Origin: Tilletiaria anomala UBC 951
Taxonomy: Eukaryota; Basidiomycota; Exobasidiomycetes; Georgefischeriales; Tilletiariaceae
Length of the DNA: 63,685 nucleotides
Assembly: GCF_000711695.1 (NCBI RefSeq)
Contig: NW_013546915.1
Span: 1 to 63,685 of the forward strand
Direction: 5' to 3'
Positions 1 through 11,474 of this stretch are shown here, piece after piece (the stretch's first letter is position 1; every line of letters starts with the position of its first letter). The position numbers and the translations under genes were made by a program. Below the pieces are notes generated by a model that had not been told where the DNA came from, searched no databases, and saw only the letters and a program-made list of their open reading frames with translations.

Positions 1-168
1 CCCGTATAGCGCATCTCTGCTGTTCTCAGTCTCCTCCTGCAGCTGACCTGCATCGCAACCCCATCATCACCTCTTGATCATCGCGGAAGAGTCGCATCAG
101 GGATTCTTCTACAGCTCGCATTCGGCTCCAGCAAAGGGAACGGGAAAAGGAAACAGGAAAAAGAAACC

Positions 169-2170
169 ATGCCTCCGACGTTGTCCACGCGCGGCGCAGT
201 CCATGCTGCTACCGTAACTCCGTTCTGTGCGTGTCCATGTCTATAGTCGAGACGGCCGGTAGACAGAGAGAGTTGCTGACGGGTAGCACACCACCCTCTT
301 CTCTCCCTATGACGCACCTGCTACTGCTCGCAGGGTCGATCTTCGAAGACCTGCTGCAGAACCCGTACAACCCGGTGACGCGCAAAGGCCGTTTCGTCAA
401 CATGGGCATCGCCAACAACTCACTCATGTCCGACGACCTTCTACGGTACTTCAACTCCCACCTCCAGCTCGTTCCCGAGGATCTGACCTAGTGAGCGCAG
501 AAATTTTCTTCATTCACCTTGGGCTTTGTTTGTTTTGGTCCGCGTGCGCTTACGCAAAAAAACAAACACCGTCGCGCAGCGGGAGCTCGCTGTTCGGCTC
601 AACACGGCTTTTCGCGGCGATCTGCAAGCTGTACAATTCGGACTATTGGAGCCCGCATGAGCCGGTGCGCCCGGAACACATTATCACCGCACCCGGCTGC
701 GGCAGCCTGCTTGACCAGCTCGCCGAGCACCTCGCCGATGCTGGCGACGCCTTCCTCGCCGCTGCACCGTACTACAACGGCTTCGACGCGGACCTCGCCA
801 CGCGTGCCAACGTCCGCTGCCTGCCCGTCTACTCGGACATGGGCGATGGCGCCGAGCGCGGCTCCTTCGAGGGCCCCACCGCGCTGAGAGGCTTCCAGTC
901 CGCGCTCGATGCCGCCGCGCGCAATGGCACGCGCGTACGCGCCGTCCTGCTCAACCAACCGTGCAACCCGGTCGGACGCTGCTACGACCGTGAGGCCATG
1001 CTCGAGTATGTGCGTCTTGCGTCCTTCCCACCCGCACCCGCAGGTCTCTCTCCCTTCTATTCTTTGCGTTGGCTGCTCTAACGTCGAACGACATGTTCCC
1101 CTCCCCATTCTGGCGCAATGCAGGGACGCTTCTGCGAAAAGAACAACCTGTTCCTCGTCGTCGATGAGATCTACGCGCTGTCCGTCTTCCCGACGAGCGA
1201 CAACTCTGCGCCTGCGCCCTTTATCTCTGCGTTGTCCATCGATTGGAAGAACGACGCCGGCGTCGACCCGGCGCGCATCGTCATCGTTAGCAGCGCGTCG
1301 AAGGACTTTACGAGCAACGGCCTACGTGTAGGCACGCTCGTGTGCCAGCATAACGAGTGAGCGACGCAGCCTCCGTCTGCAATTTGCACCTTGCTCACCC
1401 GCTTTCCTCCCTCCCTCCCGATGCACGGCGCGCCTGAACAGCTCCCTGATCCGCGCCATGAAGGCGACCGCCAAGCTTGCCATGGTCAGCTCCGCGGCGG
1501 ACGCACTGTGGAGCGCACTGCTGCACGACGACGCCTTCCTGCCGTGGTTCATCGAGACGAACCGGCAGCGTCTGTCCGACGCGTACGAGACATGCAAGGC
1601 GTGGTGCATGCGCATGGGCATCGCGTACACGCCCAGCAACGCCGGGCACTTTATGCTTGTCGACCTTGCACCCTTCCTTCCTACGACGCTCGACGGGACA
1701 AAGCTCAACTGTGAGGAGAGCGAGACGGCGCTCTGGGCCAAGGTGAGCGAGCGTGCGAGCGCGCGCTATCTTCTTTTTCCCCTTGCTGACCCCTTCTCGC
1801 GCTGCGACATGCTCCCCAGTTCCTCGACCACGGCGTCGCATTGACCCCTGGATTCAACTATCACCACCCCAAGACGGGCACCTTCCGCATCACCTTCTCG
1901 CTCGAGCGCCCCGCGCTCGAGGAGGGTCTAGCGCGCCTCGAAAGGGCGCTGCGCGCTGTCGGAGAAGCAGGCGGCGATGCCGCCGCCGCTACTTCTGCCT
2001 GCGCGGAAGGTGCCCACAGCGGCGCCCGCCTAGGCACCGGCGCTATCCTCTGCGGCATCATCTCCGCTTGCACCGGCTCACGCGCCCCGGCAGCCGACCA
2101 CGATTCGGCCATCCACGAAGGGTTGGCACGTCTCCAGATCGCAGCGGCGTGCTCCGCTTGCTGCTGCTGA
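169..2170 (+). CDS. PLP-dependent aminotransferase, ACC-synthase-like
   Basis: Predicted exons 169-226, 334-490, 580-1009, 1124-1356, 1442-1742 and 1820-2170 join in phase to 509 residues. The product resembles fold-type I aminotransferases of the 1-aminocyclopropane-1-carboxylate synthase-like group. Visible family hallmarks are NPYNP and an N-MG-AN segment near the start, PYYNGFDADL, LNQPCNPVG, VVDEIYAL and SSASKDFTSNGLRVG, whose lysine would bind pyridoxal phosphate. The start at 169 is chosen because the short first exon gives the usual N-terminus and splices cleanly (donor GTGCGT, acceptor CGCAG) into WSIFEDL. All five introns are 77-114 nt. The alanine- and cysteine-rich tail after about residue 430 is unlike the family and may be lineage-specific. 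True ethylene-precursor synthesis is doubtful; many fungal members are generic aminotransferases. Confidence 0.85.
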
Positions 2171-3727
2171 CCGCGACTGGTTGTCGTCGCTCTTCGACAC
2201 CGCCCTCTGGCAGCAGGCTGCCGTGCGCGTGGGTCCTGTCAGATACCTGCCACATAGGAACGAACGAGTCGAGATGGAAGAGGAGTAAAGCGGAAGACGG
2301 CACGTATACCATCTACCATGTATGATACAGTAAGCCGACAGGCCCAGTGCTCTCGACCAGCTTGCGGTACGCGTCCATCTCCCCGGCCATCTTGACCGTG
2401 AAGGGACAGCGGTGCGATCGCTTCGAGCCCATACCGCGCCGTCCTCAGGTTACTCATGACCACACAGTGGCGCCGGATCACGCCGTCAGTGTGGAATTGT
2501 GGCGCGGAAAAGCTGGTGCTTGTAGCGCTTGCCGCCGCTCCAAAACCCGTGGCAGCGGCAGCGGCTTGGTCACCCAGTTCGGTCTACATGGCAGTCGCGG
2601 CAACGGTGTAGCCCCACGCTGCTGCTGCTTGCGAACGGGCGAGTGGCTGGCGGGCAGCGCATCGTGCGTCGCAAATGTCTGCCGCAGCTTGTCGTTTCGG
2701 AGCATATCCTTGATTGAGTCGGCCGACTGGCTAGCCCTCAGGACGGTGTGTCGACCGACATTTCCAGCTCGATTTGCAAATAGGGGGGAAGGGACAGCTG
2801 CAGCACTAGCAATGGGTGTGACGAGATCGGGCAAAAATTCCGACATGTTGAAGTTCTGAAATCATCCGGAGTGAGCAGCTGGTTGATTGATGATTGATGC
2901 TCAAGTGTCAGCGCGAATCAGCATGTGCTGCGCATCGACTGCTTGCGCTTCCTGGTCGTGTTCCCCCCAAAAGCTCGATCGTCGGCTGAACGAGATCTCT
3001 TTCTAGGCCTTGCACGTTTTGCCTTCGGTACCCAAGTTCATGTGTGACTACCAGTCTTGCACCTGCTACAAAGTGCCTCTCTGACCAAATCCGCCCCCTA
3101 CATCAGGCGTAGGCAACCTTCCAGAGCATCCCCTCCTTGCGGTGGGTGTCGGCTAAACAGGACCGTAGGTGGAGGCGTATCAGCGCATTTATGCTTGCCT
3201 TCGCGACAGGAACGGCATTCCATTTAGCTTCGGCTCGTTTCTCACTTTGGCGTGGATGCCATATTTGATCAGTTACAGCGCTGAGAGGCCATAAACATGG
3301 GGCGTTAAGCTTTGCTTGGACCAACACCTTTAGGCTATGAGAGGGTGGGGAGTAGCAACAGTGAGCTTGATACGCGTAAAGCATCCCCTAGGCCATATTT
3401 ACGCCATACATATCAACCGCGTGTGCCTACCTAGTTCTCCTCGACGGAGCAAATGGTCCATCGAGGCGGCTTGCTGGCCTGTTGCATCGAGAATGGAGAC
3501 TTGCAAGCCAGTGGACATAGATTAAATAGCATGCAGCTCAAACCCTCACTGGCATTTTGGTGACTTCGTCGTTTCTATCCTAGAACTGCCGGCTTATTTT
3601 ATCCGGAGGCCCCCGGCGGAGCAGCGCATGCACCATTGCAGAGACTTTGGTCACCGTTGCCTCCTTAACCTTGACCTCGTCAACATATTGATCTGGACGA
3701 CGATACAACACCCCTTTTGACAAGCCT
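2171..3727. other. Gene-poor interval with weak ORFs
   Basis: No convincing gene. On the minus strand 2478-2846 is open (122 codons, starting MSEFLPDLVTP) and is followed after a frame change by a short open stretch ending near 2324 (KMAGEMDAYRKLVE). Together they look like remnants or unrecognised exons of a small protein, but I cannot name a family. From 2860 to 3727 I see only short unrelated ORFs; the minus ORF at 3103-3384 has no recognisable motif. Confidence 0.4.
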
Positions 3728-5790
3728 ATGCTGCATTTGACTCCTGATTTATCGACAAAGTTCTTGCCACGAACGACCATCAATTCGAGACTCAAATTCC
3801 AAAATCCAAGCCAGTCGAGAACGGTTCTTTTACCATGGAACTTTGCAGATCTACTCGCGGGGCGTAAGGCCATGTTGGGCGGCACATCGTCCATCAATAG
3901 CTCAGACGAAGTTGAGGCTTCTGACATTCCACAGCCCTCTTCGCATATCGCGCAAGAAGATGCTCTACTGGACGTGCTCGCCTTCAAAGAGACTGTACGA
4001 CTCTCGCTCTTCAACTCTGGCATTAGCGCAGGCTTTCCAGCTCACGAATGAGACCGTTGCGAATCCAGGTATTTTAGGCGTCGCCGGCAATCGCATCGGC
4101 ATGCCTAACTCTCGTGGAATTTCGAGTGGTCAGAAGCGCTGTCCCACCGTCGCAAATGGCTTTGTCGCGTGTCCTCAGCGGCTTTTCCTCGATGAGCCCA
4201 TCTCGGGGTTGAATTCAGCTTCAGGATTCGAGGCCATGCCGGCGATCAAGCGCGTCGCTCAGCAGAAAGGCATTATCGTTATTGTGACCATGTACTCACC
4301 CGCGTGGCATACATTTTCGCTCTTTGACTCGACACTCCTACTCGCAAGCGGGAAGATCATGTTCTACGGCAAGCCAAGCGAAGTGGCGCCGTATTTTAGT
4401 GACTTGGACCATCTCTGCCCATCTCACACCTATCCGGCGAATCACATGATGAGGATCATCAAGGCCGATATCGGCCAGTCCGGAGCGGACTGCGAGCACA
4501 TTGCTGCGGCCGACCGAGTCATCAAAAGGGGCACCCAGAATTCTTTTGCTCTGGCATGGCAGAGGCATGCAGAGTCACTTTAAGCTGACCGTTCCCGCTC
4601 ATAGTGAACACTCTCTTGATGGTTCTTTGACGAGGGTTATGCACTCTCCTAGCAAAGTCCTTGCGCAAGTCACGTTCCTGACCCAACGCAACTTGATCAA
4701 TTACAATCGGAATATCCTGACATACGGTGTACCGTTTGGGATGTGCTGTGATAGGGGTGCGATGCTCGCGTTGGTTGGATCAACTTGCCCCAGACAGGCA
4801 ACCGTATGGTGAGGGAGACAGAGTGCACGCTGAAATCCTGCCGCATCTCTTTCTCATCGCCTCACGGGTTCATGCAACAACGACCGCTTATATGTCTATT
4901 TTTGCGGTGGCTTTCCTGAGCTCCATGGTAGGTGCCCGGCTTCGGCGTGATGACCATGTCCGAGCTGGCTTTGGACGGATTTCTTCTCAGAGCGTTGCGG
5001 GCATTCTTGCCTTTCTAGAGGAGTGGTCTGTCTACGTGCGCAAGCGCAAGAATAATCTCTACAGTCCAGGTGCAGTCACCGTCGCGCAGATGATCCTCAC
5101 GCTTCACTTTCTCCTCATATGCACCTGCGTCTTTGCCGTCATTGCATACTGGAGCATCGGCCTCCACTCCGCCGCAGGTACTTTTTAAGTGGCTCGCCCA
5201 TGTCTACCTCGGCGTCGCCACCGCAGAGAGATGCAGTCTCTGCTGATCGTGGCGACAGTGCCGGTCTTTTGTGGCCAGACTGACCATCGCTGCGTTCCTC
5301 AACGGAGTCTGGATGGCGATGCAGGGCTACTCTATGCGAAAACTGCCCGCACTTCCAGAAAGTGGGCACAAAGGGTCAACTATGAGACTTCTGCTTTCCA
5401 GCTGCTGGTCAAGTCAGTGAGCCACCTTACGCCTCGTCTGTTGTCCACACGCCTGAGGTTGAGCTTGCATGTTTCCAATGCAGGGCTTTGCGAGGCGTGT
5501 CCTTCCGTGCTCCGGCAGGAGGAGAGGCGGTAACCTGTCAGAGTAGGCTTCTAAGCTTGCTCCTCCAAGCTTGGCAGCGTGCCGTGCCCGAAAGCGATTG
5601 CATCGAGTACCTCAGATACAGCGGTACTTCGACGATCATGTTCAGGTTCATCTTGTGGGTCGCCGTGGACGCAAAAATATCCCTTTGAGCCAATCGCGTG
5701 GCACCTCTCTTACTCTTGGCTTTGCTGCTTCTTGGTTGCGCATGGCCCTGATTTTGGTCTTTTATCAGATGTATTTCTATAATGTGCTGC
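3728..5790 (+). pseudogene. Decayed ABCG-type ABC transporter
   Basis: Fragments in several frames follow the order of a WHITE/ABCG half-transporter: a remnant around LLAGRKA, then ISSGQKRC (normally SGGxKRR), LFLDEPISGLNSASGFEAM (Walker B, D-loop), VIVTMYSPAWHTFSLFDS and MFYGKPSEVAPYFSDL. Membrane-domain pieces with hydrophobic helices continue to about 5790. The Walker A glycine-lysine loop is not recognisable, the D-loop aspartate is N, and the switch histidine (normally TIHQPS) is lost. The membrane half is broken by stops and frame changes that short introns do not readily explain. I read this as a host transporter gene that lost function; limits are approximate. An intact but very divergent, intron-rich gene is less likely because the ATP-binding residues themselves are gone. 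Confidence 0.75.
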
Positions 5791-6177
5791 GAATAACGGT
5801 ATGAATCGAAGGGTCCCATATCTCGCTTTGAGGATTCGCAAGCCGGCTGCCAAACGAGGCGCGCGGTAGCTGGATGTTTGCGCGGTCAACGTGGCCCACA
5901 GCGTGTTACCTGTCGTCGGCCAGTTCGTATTTGAAAGCATCGATTCCAAGAAGAAGGAAAAGAAAAAAGCAAGCAGTCCAGCTCCGCGTTGTGAATTGCA
6001 AAAGGTTTCCGCGTGTGAATGTTTCGTCCATCGTCTGTTCAACATGTGGTGTGATGCGGCTTCTATGCCGCGCTTGCTTCCAGCGAGAGCAGCCATGGCT
6101 ACAAACTACTTGCTCCGCCAAGTGTCGCTGGCTGCTCCCCCTAACCCCCTTCTCCGAGCCCAAGCCGTGCAGCGACC
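5791..6177. other. Intergenic, 3' flank
   Basis: Lies between the end of the transporter remnant and the stop codon of the minus-strand PER1 homologue. Open frames here overlap on both strands and show no domain. I see no RNA gene or repeat. Confidence 0.5.
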
Positions 6178-8310
6178 CTATACAGTCTGCACTCTTACCT
6201 TTTCCTGCCCGACGCTGGTCAGTGGTATCGCCCGCAGAGACGCATGGCTGCCTGTGCTGGTCTGACTGAGCGTGTTTCGATGGCTGTAGCTGCCGATGCT
6301 GCCGGGGCACGAGCCTGCGCAAGCTGCTGGTAACCCCGCTGCGCCGGCACCGGCGCAAGCGCCTCCTTCCGCTGATGCATCTGCCTCCCCTCTTATGCCG
6401 GCGCGACTCGCGCTGGCGAAACCGGCGCGCTCGGCGAGTTCGCTGAACTTACTGGACACCACGCCAATGTCGATGCGCTCAAAGTACTGCGCGTCGGCAC
6501 GGCCGCGGAGGATCGTGGCAAGGAGCACGCGCAGCTTGTCCAGCAGCGGCTCGACGCGCGTGACAACTTTCTCGACGCCTGCGCTCGCGGCGGGTGGGAG
6601 GAGCGCGCGCGCGACGCTGCTGGCCCTGCTCGCGGCGGCGCGGCTGATGTCGAAGGCGAGCGCACCGTCGCCGATCCACCAGCCGCTGCCGACACACGCG
6701 CGCGCATCGTTGATGAGCCAGTCGTACCAGGCGTACGTCAGGGGCACGGTGGCAAGGTGCCAGAGAGCGTGCGCGTCGACAAAGCGCCACAGCGGCGGAA
6801 AGTCAAGCAGCTCAAGCAGCGTCGCAGCGACCGTGCCGAGCAGAAGCATCTGCAGCATGCGCCGCGACTCGGGCGTCGCGAGGCGGTGCGCCGCCAGAGA
6901 GGAGGACACAGGCGCGGGCGGTGAATGCGAGTGCGAGTGCGCATCCGAGCCCGGATGCGAGCTGCTGCTGGAGGTGGTGGTAGCAGTAACGTGGTGGTGG
7001 TGCATTGACATGGCACTGCTGGACGCGTTGGCAGCGGCGGTGGAGACGATAGCGCTGCGCGGCTTGCTGGCGCGCATGGCGGAACGCGCCGAGCTGAAGC
7101 GGTCGCCGCGCGGGTCGATGCCACTAAAGACGGCGGGGCGGACGCTGAAGACGGCCCAGAGGGTGACGTGGGCGAGGCCGACGAGCACATTGGCGGTCAT
7201 GTTGTAGCCGTAGTCGAAGTGGGCAAAGGAGAGGTAGAGCACGTGAAGTGTGAACGCGGCAGCCATAGCGCGGAGCAGTGTGACAAACGGACGGGTGCAC
7301 GGCGCGAGGCGGAAGAGGCGGCAGGCGGTGAAGAAAAGGGCGGAGAGGAGGACGCTGGCGGCGGAAAAGTAGTCCATCTTCTCGGTCAAGGGCTTGTCGC
7401 GCGTGTGGAAAACAGCGCTCCAGGTCCATGCATTAATGCTGATGAGCGCGTGAGAGATGTAGACGAGCTTGAGCGGAAAGACATCAGGGATCTGGCGACG
7501 GATCTTGAGGAGTGCCGCGGCGTGTACCCAAAGGTTGAGCAGACTGGCCAGGGCGGAGAGCGGCTCCTGGGCACCACAGAGGCGGACAAAGACCCACTTG
7601 CCGTAGAATTGGACCATCTGCTTCTGTACGGGCGGCAGCTTCGCCAGCTCGGCATCGAAGAGTTCCTTTTCACGCTTTCGCAGCACGGCTGACGGAACAG
7701 TCTGGGCGCCCGAGGCGAGGCGAACGCTATCGTGGACCTGCTGGCGGAGCAGCTGGACGTGGCGCGCGGCGTCGTTGGTGACCTTGTGCGTGCAGTGGTA
7801 CTTGGTGTCGTCGAGACAGTCCCAGCGCGTAACGCGCAGGATCCATGGCAGCCATGTCGAGTCCGGGTGTATCTCAGGCTCGGGGCGGCCGGTGAAGCCG
7901 TCGTCGACGCCGTCCGGGCCACAGACGTCGTTGAAGCGTGACTTGACGCACGAGATGTACTCGAGGGAGCGGTCCCCCTCGGACGCCAGCGCGCCGGGCA
8001 CGGCGGCGCAGCACACGAGCGCCGCCAGGCAGAAACATCCCGCGGAGAGCCAGGCGGCAGCCTTTCCCTTGCTGCTGCGATGCCCGCCGTTGCGGCGCGG
8101 CGGTGCCTTTGCGGATGGGTGCTGCAAATGGAAGGTCGAGCTTGAGCTGGGCGAGGATGGGCAAAGATGCACGGCCTGCTGGCCATCGCCATCGCCGTCT
8201 TCATCGTCGCTGCCTTGAAGTCGCCGCCGCCCGCGCCCCCACTGCTTCTGGTCGTAGGTGGGGAGCTGGGCGGGGACGTGCATCTGGTGCATGAGCTGCG
8301 GGAGCGTCAT
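6178..8310 (-). CDS. PER1: PER1/PGAP3-like GPI-anchor lipid remodelling protein
   Basis: Intronless frame of 710 residues from the ATG at 8310; an in-frame ATG at 8388 is an alternative. Per1-family marks are clear: a hydrophobic signal-like stretch ending ALASEGDRS, a luminal part with WDCLDDTKYHC, QFYGKWVFVR, then NAWTWSAVFHTRDKPLTEKMDY and several membrane helices with conserved histidines. Per1/PGAP3 belongs to the CREST hydrolase-like superfamily and removes the unsaturated sn-2 acyl chain from GPI anchors in the ER. The protein is about twice the usual length (around 350). The extra mass is an N-terminal acidic and serine-rich extension before the signal-like segment and a histidine/serine-rich insertion between late helices. 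If the extension is real, the first hydrophobic segment acts as a signal anchor. Shares a divergent promoter with the flavin monooxygenase. Confidence 0.88.
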   Translation of the reverse strand: MTLPQLMHQMHVPAQLPTYDQKQWGRGRRRLQGSDDEDGDGDGQQAVHLCPSSPSSSSTFHLQHPSAKAPPRRNGGHRSSKGKAAAWLSAGCFCLAALVCCAAVPGALASEGDRSLEYISCVKSRFNDVCGPDGVDDGFTGRPEPEIHPDSTWLPWILRVTRWDCLDDTKYHCTHKVTNDAARHVQLLRQQVHDSVRLASGAQTVPSAVLRKREKELFDAELAKLPPVQKQMVQFYGKWVFVRLCGAQEPLSALASLLNLWVHAAALLKIRRQIPDVFPLKLVYISHALISINAWTWSAVFHTRDKPLTEKMDYFSAASVLLSALFFTACRLFRLAPCTRPFVTLLRAMAAAFTLHVLYLSFAHFDYGYNMTANVLVGLAHVTLWAVFSVRPAVFSGIDPRGDRFSSARSAMRASKPRSAIVSTAAANASSSAMSMHHHHVTATTTSSSSSHPGSDAHSHSHSPPAPVSSSLAAHRLATPESRRMLQMLLLGTVAATLLELLDFPPLWRFVDAHALWHLATVPLTYAWYDWLINDARACVGSGWWIGDGALAFDISRAAASRASSVARALLPPAASAGVEKVVTRVEPLLDKLRVLLATILRGRADAQYFERIDIGVVSSKFSELAERAGFASASRAGIRGEADASAEGGACAGAGAAGLPAACAGSCPGSIGSYSHRNTLSQTSTGSHASLRAIPLTSVGQEKVRVQTV

Positions 8311-8881
8311 TGCGCTTTCGGCGGCGACTGGCCCTGGGTACAAGCTGTGAGCTTCTGTACGGCTGTCTGGCTGTATGTATGCCCGCATATGTGCTGGTGT
8401 GTGCGCGCTCCCTACGACGAAGCTCTCTGTTAGACGCTGAGGGTGCCGATGAAGCAGCTGCCGCAACTGAACTGTGGTGCGAACCGCTGCCACCTGGGCT
8501 GGGCTGAAGAAAAGAACTTGGGGTGCTCATCGCCACGTTACTATGGATTGCATAACACAGTTTACAGTCCAGAACAGCACTGCACGGCACCAGTGTCATG
8601 TCAAGCCAAACCCCTAACCCTAAAGCAATCTGCAGTTCACACACACTGACATATAATATGCATACAAATTAAATATACACTGACACGGGTCGAAAGAGGG
8701 GCATGGAAACCCAGCCTTGTGTGCTGACGTAAGCAACTTTAGAAGGTCTAACTCATCCACATGCTTCACCAACATCTTTGCCATGGAAGAGGCCAGGCAT
8801 GTTCGCGCAGCGAAGGCAACAAGGACGGGGCAGAAACAGCTCGTTCCTTGTCCCGCCCTCGCACCGTTGCCAGCCAGCAGC
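8311..8881. promoter_or_regulatory. Divergent promoter with telomere-like box
   Basis: Separates the PER1 homologue (minus) from the flavin monooxygenase (plus). It carries CCCTAACCCTAAA at 8612-8624, two units of the TTAGGG-type repeat read on the other strand. Similar boxes in fungi and plants can bind Myb/Tbf1/Rap1-type factors in promoters; a role here is inference. Confidence 0.45.
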
Positions 8882-11122
8882 ATGCCCGCTGCAGACAAAA
8901 AGACAGAGGCGAAGCGTGTCGCCATTATCGGCGCAGGCAGCGCTGGCCTCGCCGCCGCGAACGAGTTCTGCGCCGTCTCATCTGCACACGCTGAGGCGGG
9001 CCCGCGCATTCAGTACGCCGTAACGCTCTATGAGCGCCGCCCACGCGTCGGAGGAATCTGGCTGTACGACCCCCATCCAGGCGCCTGCCGCCTCGTCTTT
9101 GACCCGCACGGGACGCCCGCCGTCACCTGGGCGCCAGCTCATGCATATGGAAACGACGATGAAGAAGTAGGGGGATACGAGCTCAAGCACCGATCGCCGG
9201 GGCCCATGTACGAAGGCTTGCGAACCAACATTCCGTCGGTATGTCTAGTGCCGGCGCTCGTCTCCGTCAGTCATGGGCTCACGGGCGCCCTTCCCATCCC
9301 TTCCCATCCCTTCCGCTTCGCTACTTGTGCATCACCCATCTTTTGGGGGGGCGGGAAGGGACTCTATGCCGCAGGACCTGATGGCGTACCGCGACGCGCC
9401 GTTTCCAGAGGGAACGCCACTCTTCCCGCCGCGTGCCGTCGTGCAGTCCTACCTCGAGGAGTTTGCGCAGCGCGTCCTCGGCACTAGCCGCGTCGACGTC
9501 CGGCTGAACACGCGCGTCGCGCAGGTCTACCGGCTGCCTGCGGAGGACGACGCGCCCTCGTCCCCATCGCGCTGGGTGGTTGAGAGTGAGGCGCCGGCTG
9601 AGTGTCATCCAAGCGGCGAGCACCCAGCGCCCGAGCGCAGGCGCGAAGAGTTTGATCACATCGTGGTGCGTCGCCAGCGCGCCTTTCAGCAAGCGCGGCA
9701 GAAGTGCCAGGCCATTGACCGAGTAACTCCCCACGCTGCACCAGCTCGCATCAGGCCGCTGCAATACGCCTTCAATACCGTACATCCCGGGCCTGTGGAA
9801 CTGGACTGGTCAGGTCCTGCACAGCGCCTGGTACCGCACGCCGTACGACTACAAGGGCAAGGTCAGAGCGACCCTTTGTTATTTTTTGCTTTTTGTTTTC
9901 TCCCGCCGCTCCGCTCACTCCTGCCCTCATTTACCCGCCATAGAACGTCCTCGTGCTTGGTAACATGTCGTCCGGCATGGACATCTGCCGCGAGCTTGTC
10001 GGCAACGCGGCGCGCGTCCTCCCCGCGCCGACAGCCGCTGAGCCTCCATACGCCGGCGCCGACGGCGCCGCGCACATGCGTGCAGCGACGGAAGCATGGC
10101 GCAACGGCGCGGGGACGCTCGCGCACGGTGGGAGTGTGACACAGAGCGTGATCGACATTGACGCACCACCGCCGCTCGACTATGACCCGCGCGATGCGGC
10201 GAGCCCCGCGTGGAGCCGGCTCATCCGCGTCGTCCCGCGCATTGCGCGCATCGACGCGGCACGCATCTACCTTGTCGATGGAAGCGTCCTTGACCAGATC
10301 GATGTGATCATCTTTGCAACCGGCTTTGCCTAGTAAGCCTCGGCAGTGCGTCGTTGGGAGCTGCGATGGCAGTGCGCTGACGCCCTTCCTCCCTGCACAG
10401 CGACTTTCCATTCCTCGACCAGAGCAAGCCGCCGTTCTGCTCGCATCCGCTCGTCCCGATGCCACCGCCTCGCGAGCTACTCACAGCGGCAGACGCAGCC
10501 GCGCTGCGCGCGCGGGTGCATGCACCCTTCCGGCGGCAATGGCCGACGGCGCCGGCCCTGGCGAACTTGGACGACTGGCAGCTTTGCTATCGCTTCGACG
10601 GCTCGCTCGCCGTCCTCGGCGCGCCTGTACGCATCGTCCCCTTCCCGTTTGCACAAGTCCAAGCGCGCTACCTCGCGCAGCATTGGGCCGGCCGTGCACC
10701 ACCGCTCACCAAGCTCGACCCGCGCTTCCCACCGAATGACCCGGCGCGCTGGGTATCTCCGCTGCCGCCCGGGGGGGCCGAGGCACCACCAGACACGCTC
10801 ATGCTGCACGACATGGGCACGCCGAGCGACACGGCGTATACAAGTGAGCGCACAGACGTGCTTGCGTGCAGAAGACACCAAGCCTAACGCTTCTTCCTAT
10901 CTCTGCCTCTCTTTTCCTGCCACCACAGACGGTCTCCTGCGCCACTTTGTCCCGCCGGAGGATGTCACGCTGCCAGAGTGGGACGCTACATTCACGCAGG
11001 CGAGCGACGGCAAGGGCGGCGGAGCGCCCAGGGGCCCCGAGGGATGGCGCTTGCTGCCCACGTGGCGCCAGCAGCGGCGGGCCAACGGTACGCTGCTCAG
11101 GAGGGAGGAGCTGGGATTTTGA
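8882..11122 (+). CDS. Flavin-containing monooxygenase
   Basis: Exons 8882-9238, 9375-9665, 9745-9861, 9944-10332, 10401-10843 and 10929-11122 give 596 residues. Residues about 8-16 (VAIIGAGSAGL) form the FAD dinucleotide fold, followed by VTLYERRPRVGGIWLYD. TNIPS joins DLMAYRD across intron 1, a typical FMO segment. The acceptor at 9744 was chosen because it gives LASGRCNTPSIPYIPGLW in phase. The second fold VLVLGNMSSGMDI binds NADPH, and IIFATGF is the usual late motif. The enzyme should oxygenate a soft nucleophile (N or S) or act as a Baeyer-Villiger-type enzyme; substrate unknown. Start at 8882 places the FAD motif near the N-terminus; an upstream in-frame ATG (MEEARHV) would add about 33 residues. 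GC is high and introns are 68-136 nt. Confidence 0.88.
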
Positions 11123-11474
11123 TACGCGCCGCTGCCGTGCTGCCAACGTAAGCATCAGTGAACTTGACAGGCAGCAATCGTAAGAGTATAGAAAAAGTAG
11201 TCACACCCATCCAACAATCATGACTCGGCCAGTGACTTTTTCACATATCGATGCTACAATCGAGTGTCCTCTGTACCGCGCCTTTCTTGGAGCGCATCTA
11301 CGACGGCCGGTGTCTGCATACTCGCGCTCCGAGTGCCGTCCTGCATGCGAGGTCCTATCTCATCCTTCTCGTGGTTCGCCGCTGCGATTATGCGGCGCGC
11401 CGGTGAGGCCTTGGCTTGTGGAGCGCAAGATGGAGCGGGGTGCCTGCTGCGTGCAGAAGGGCTGCTCAGCCGAC
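11123..11474. other. Convergent intergenic interval
   Basis: Lies between the 3' ends of the monooxygenase and the small minus-strand membrane protein. Nothing recognisable beyond shadow frames. Confidence 0.4.

Noticed and set aside
6296-7207. Long plus-strand frame of 303 codons opposite the PER1 homologue
   Set aside because: It is antisense to a strongly supported gene, has Ala/Ser/Arg-rich shadow composition and no motif.
9960-10000. FMO exon joined by reading through the GTGCGT at 9666
   Set aside because: Read-through loses the conserved GRCNTP frame; splicing 9665 to 9745 restores it.
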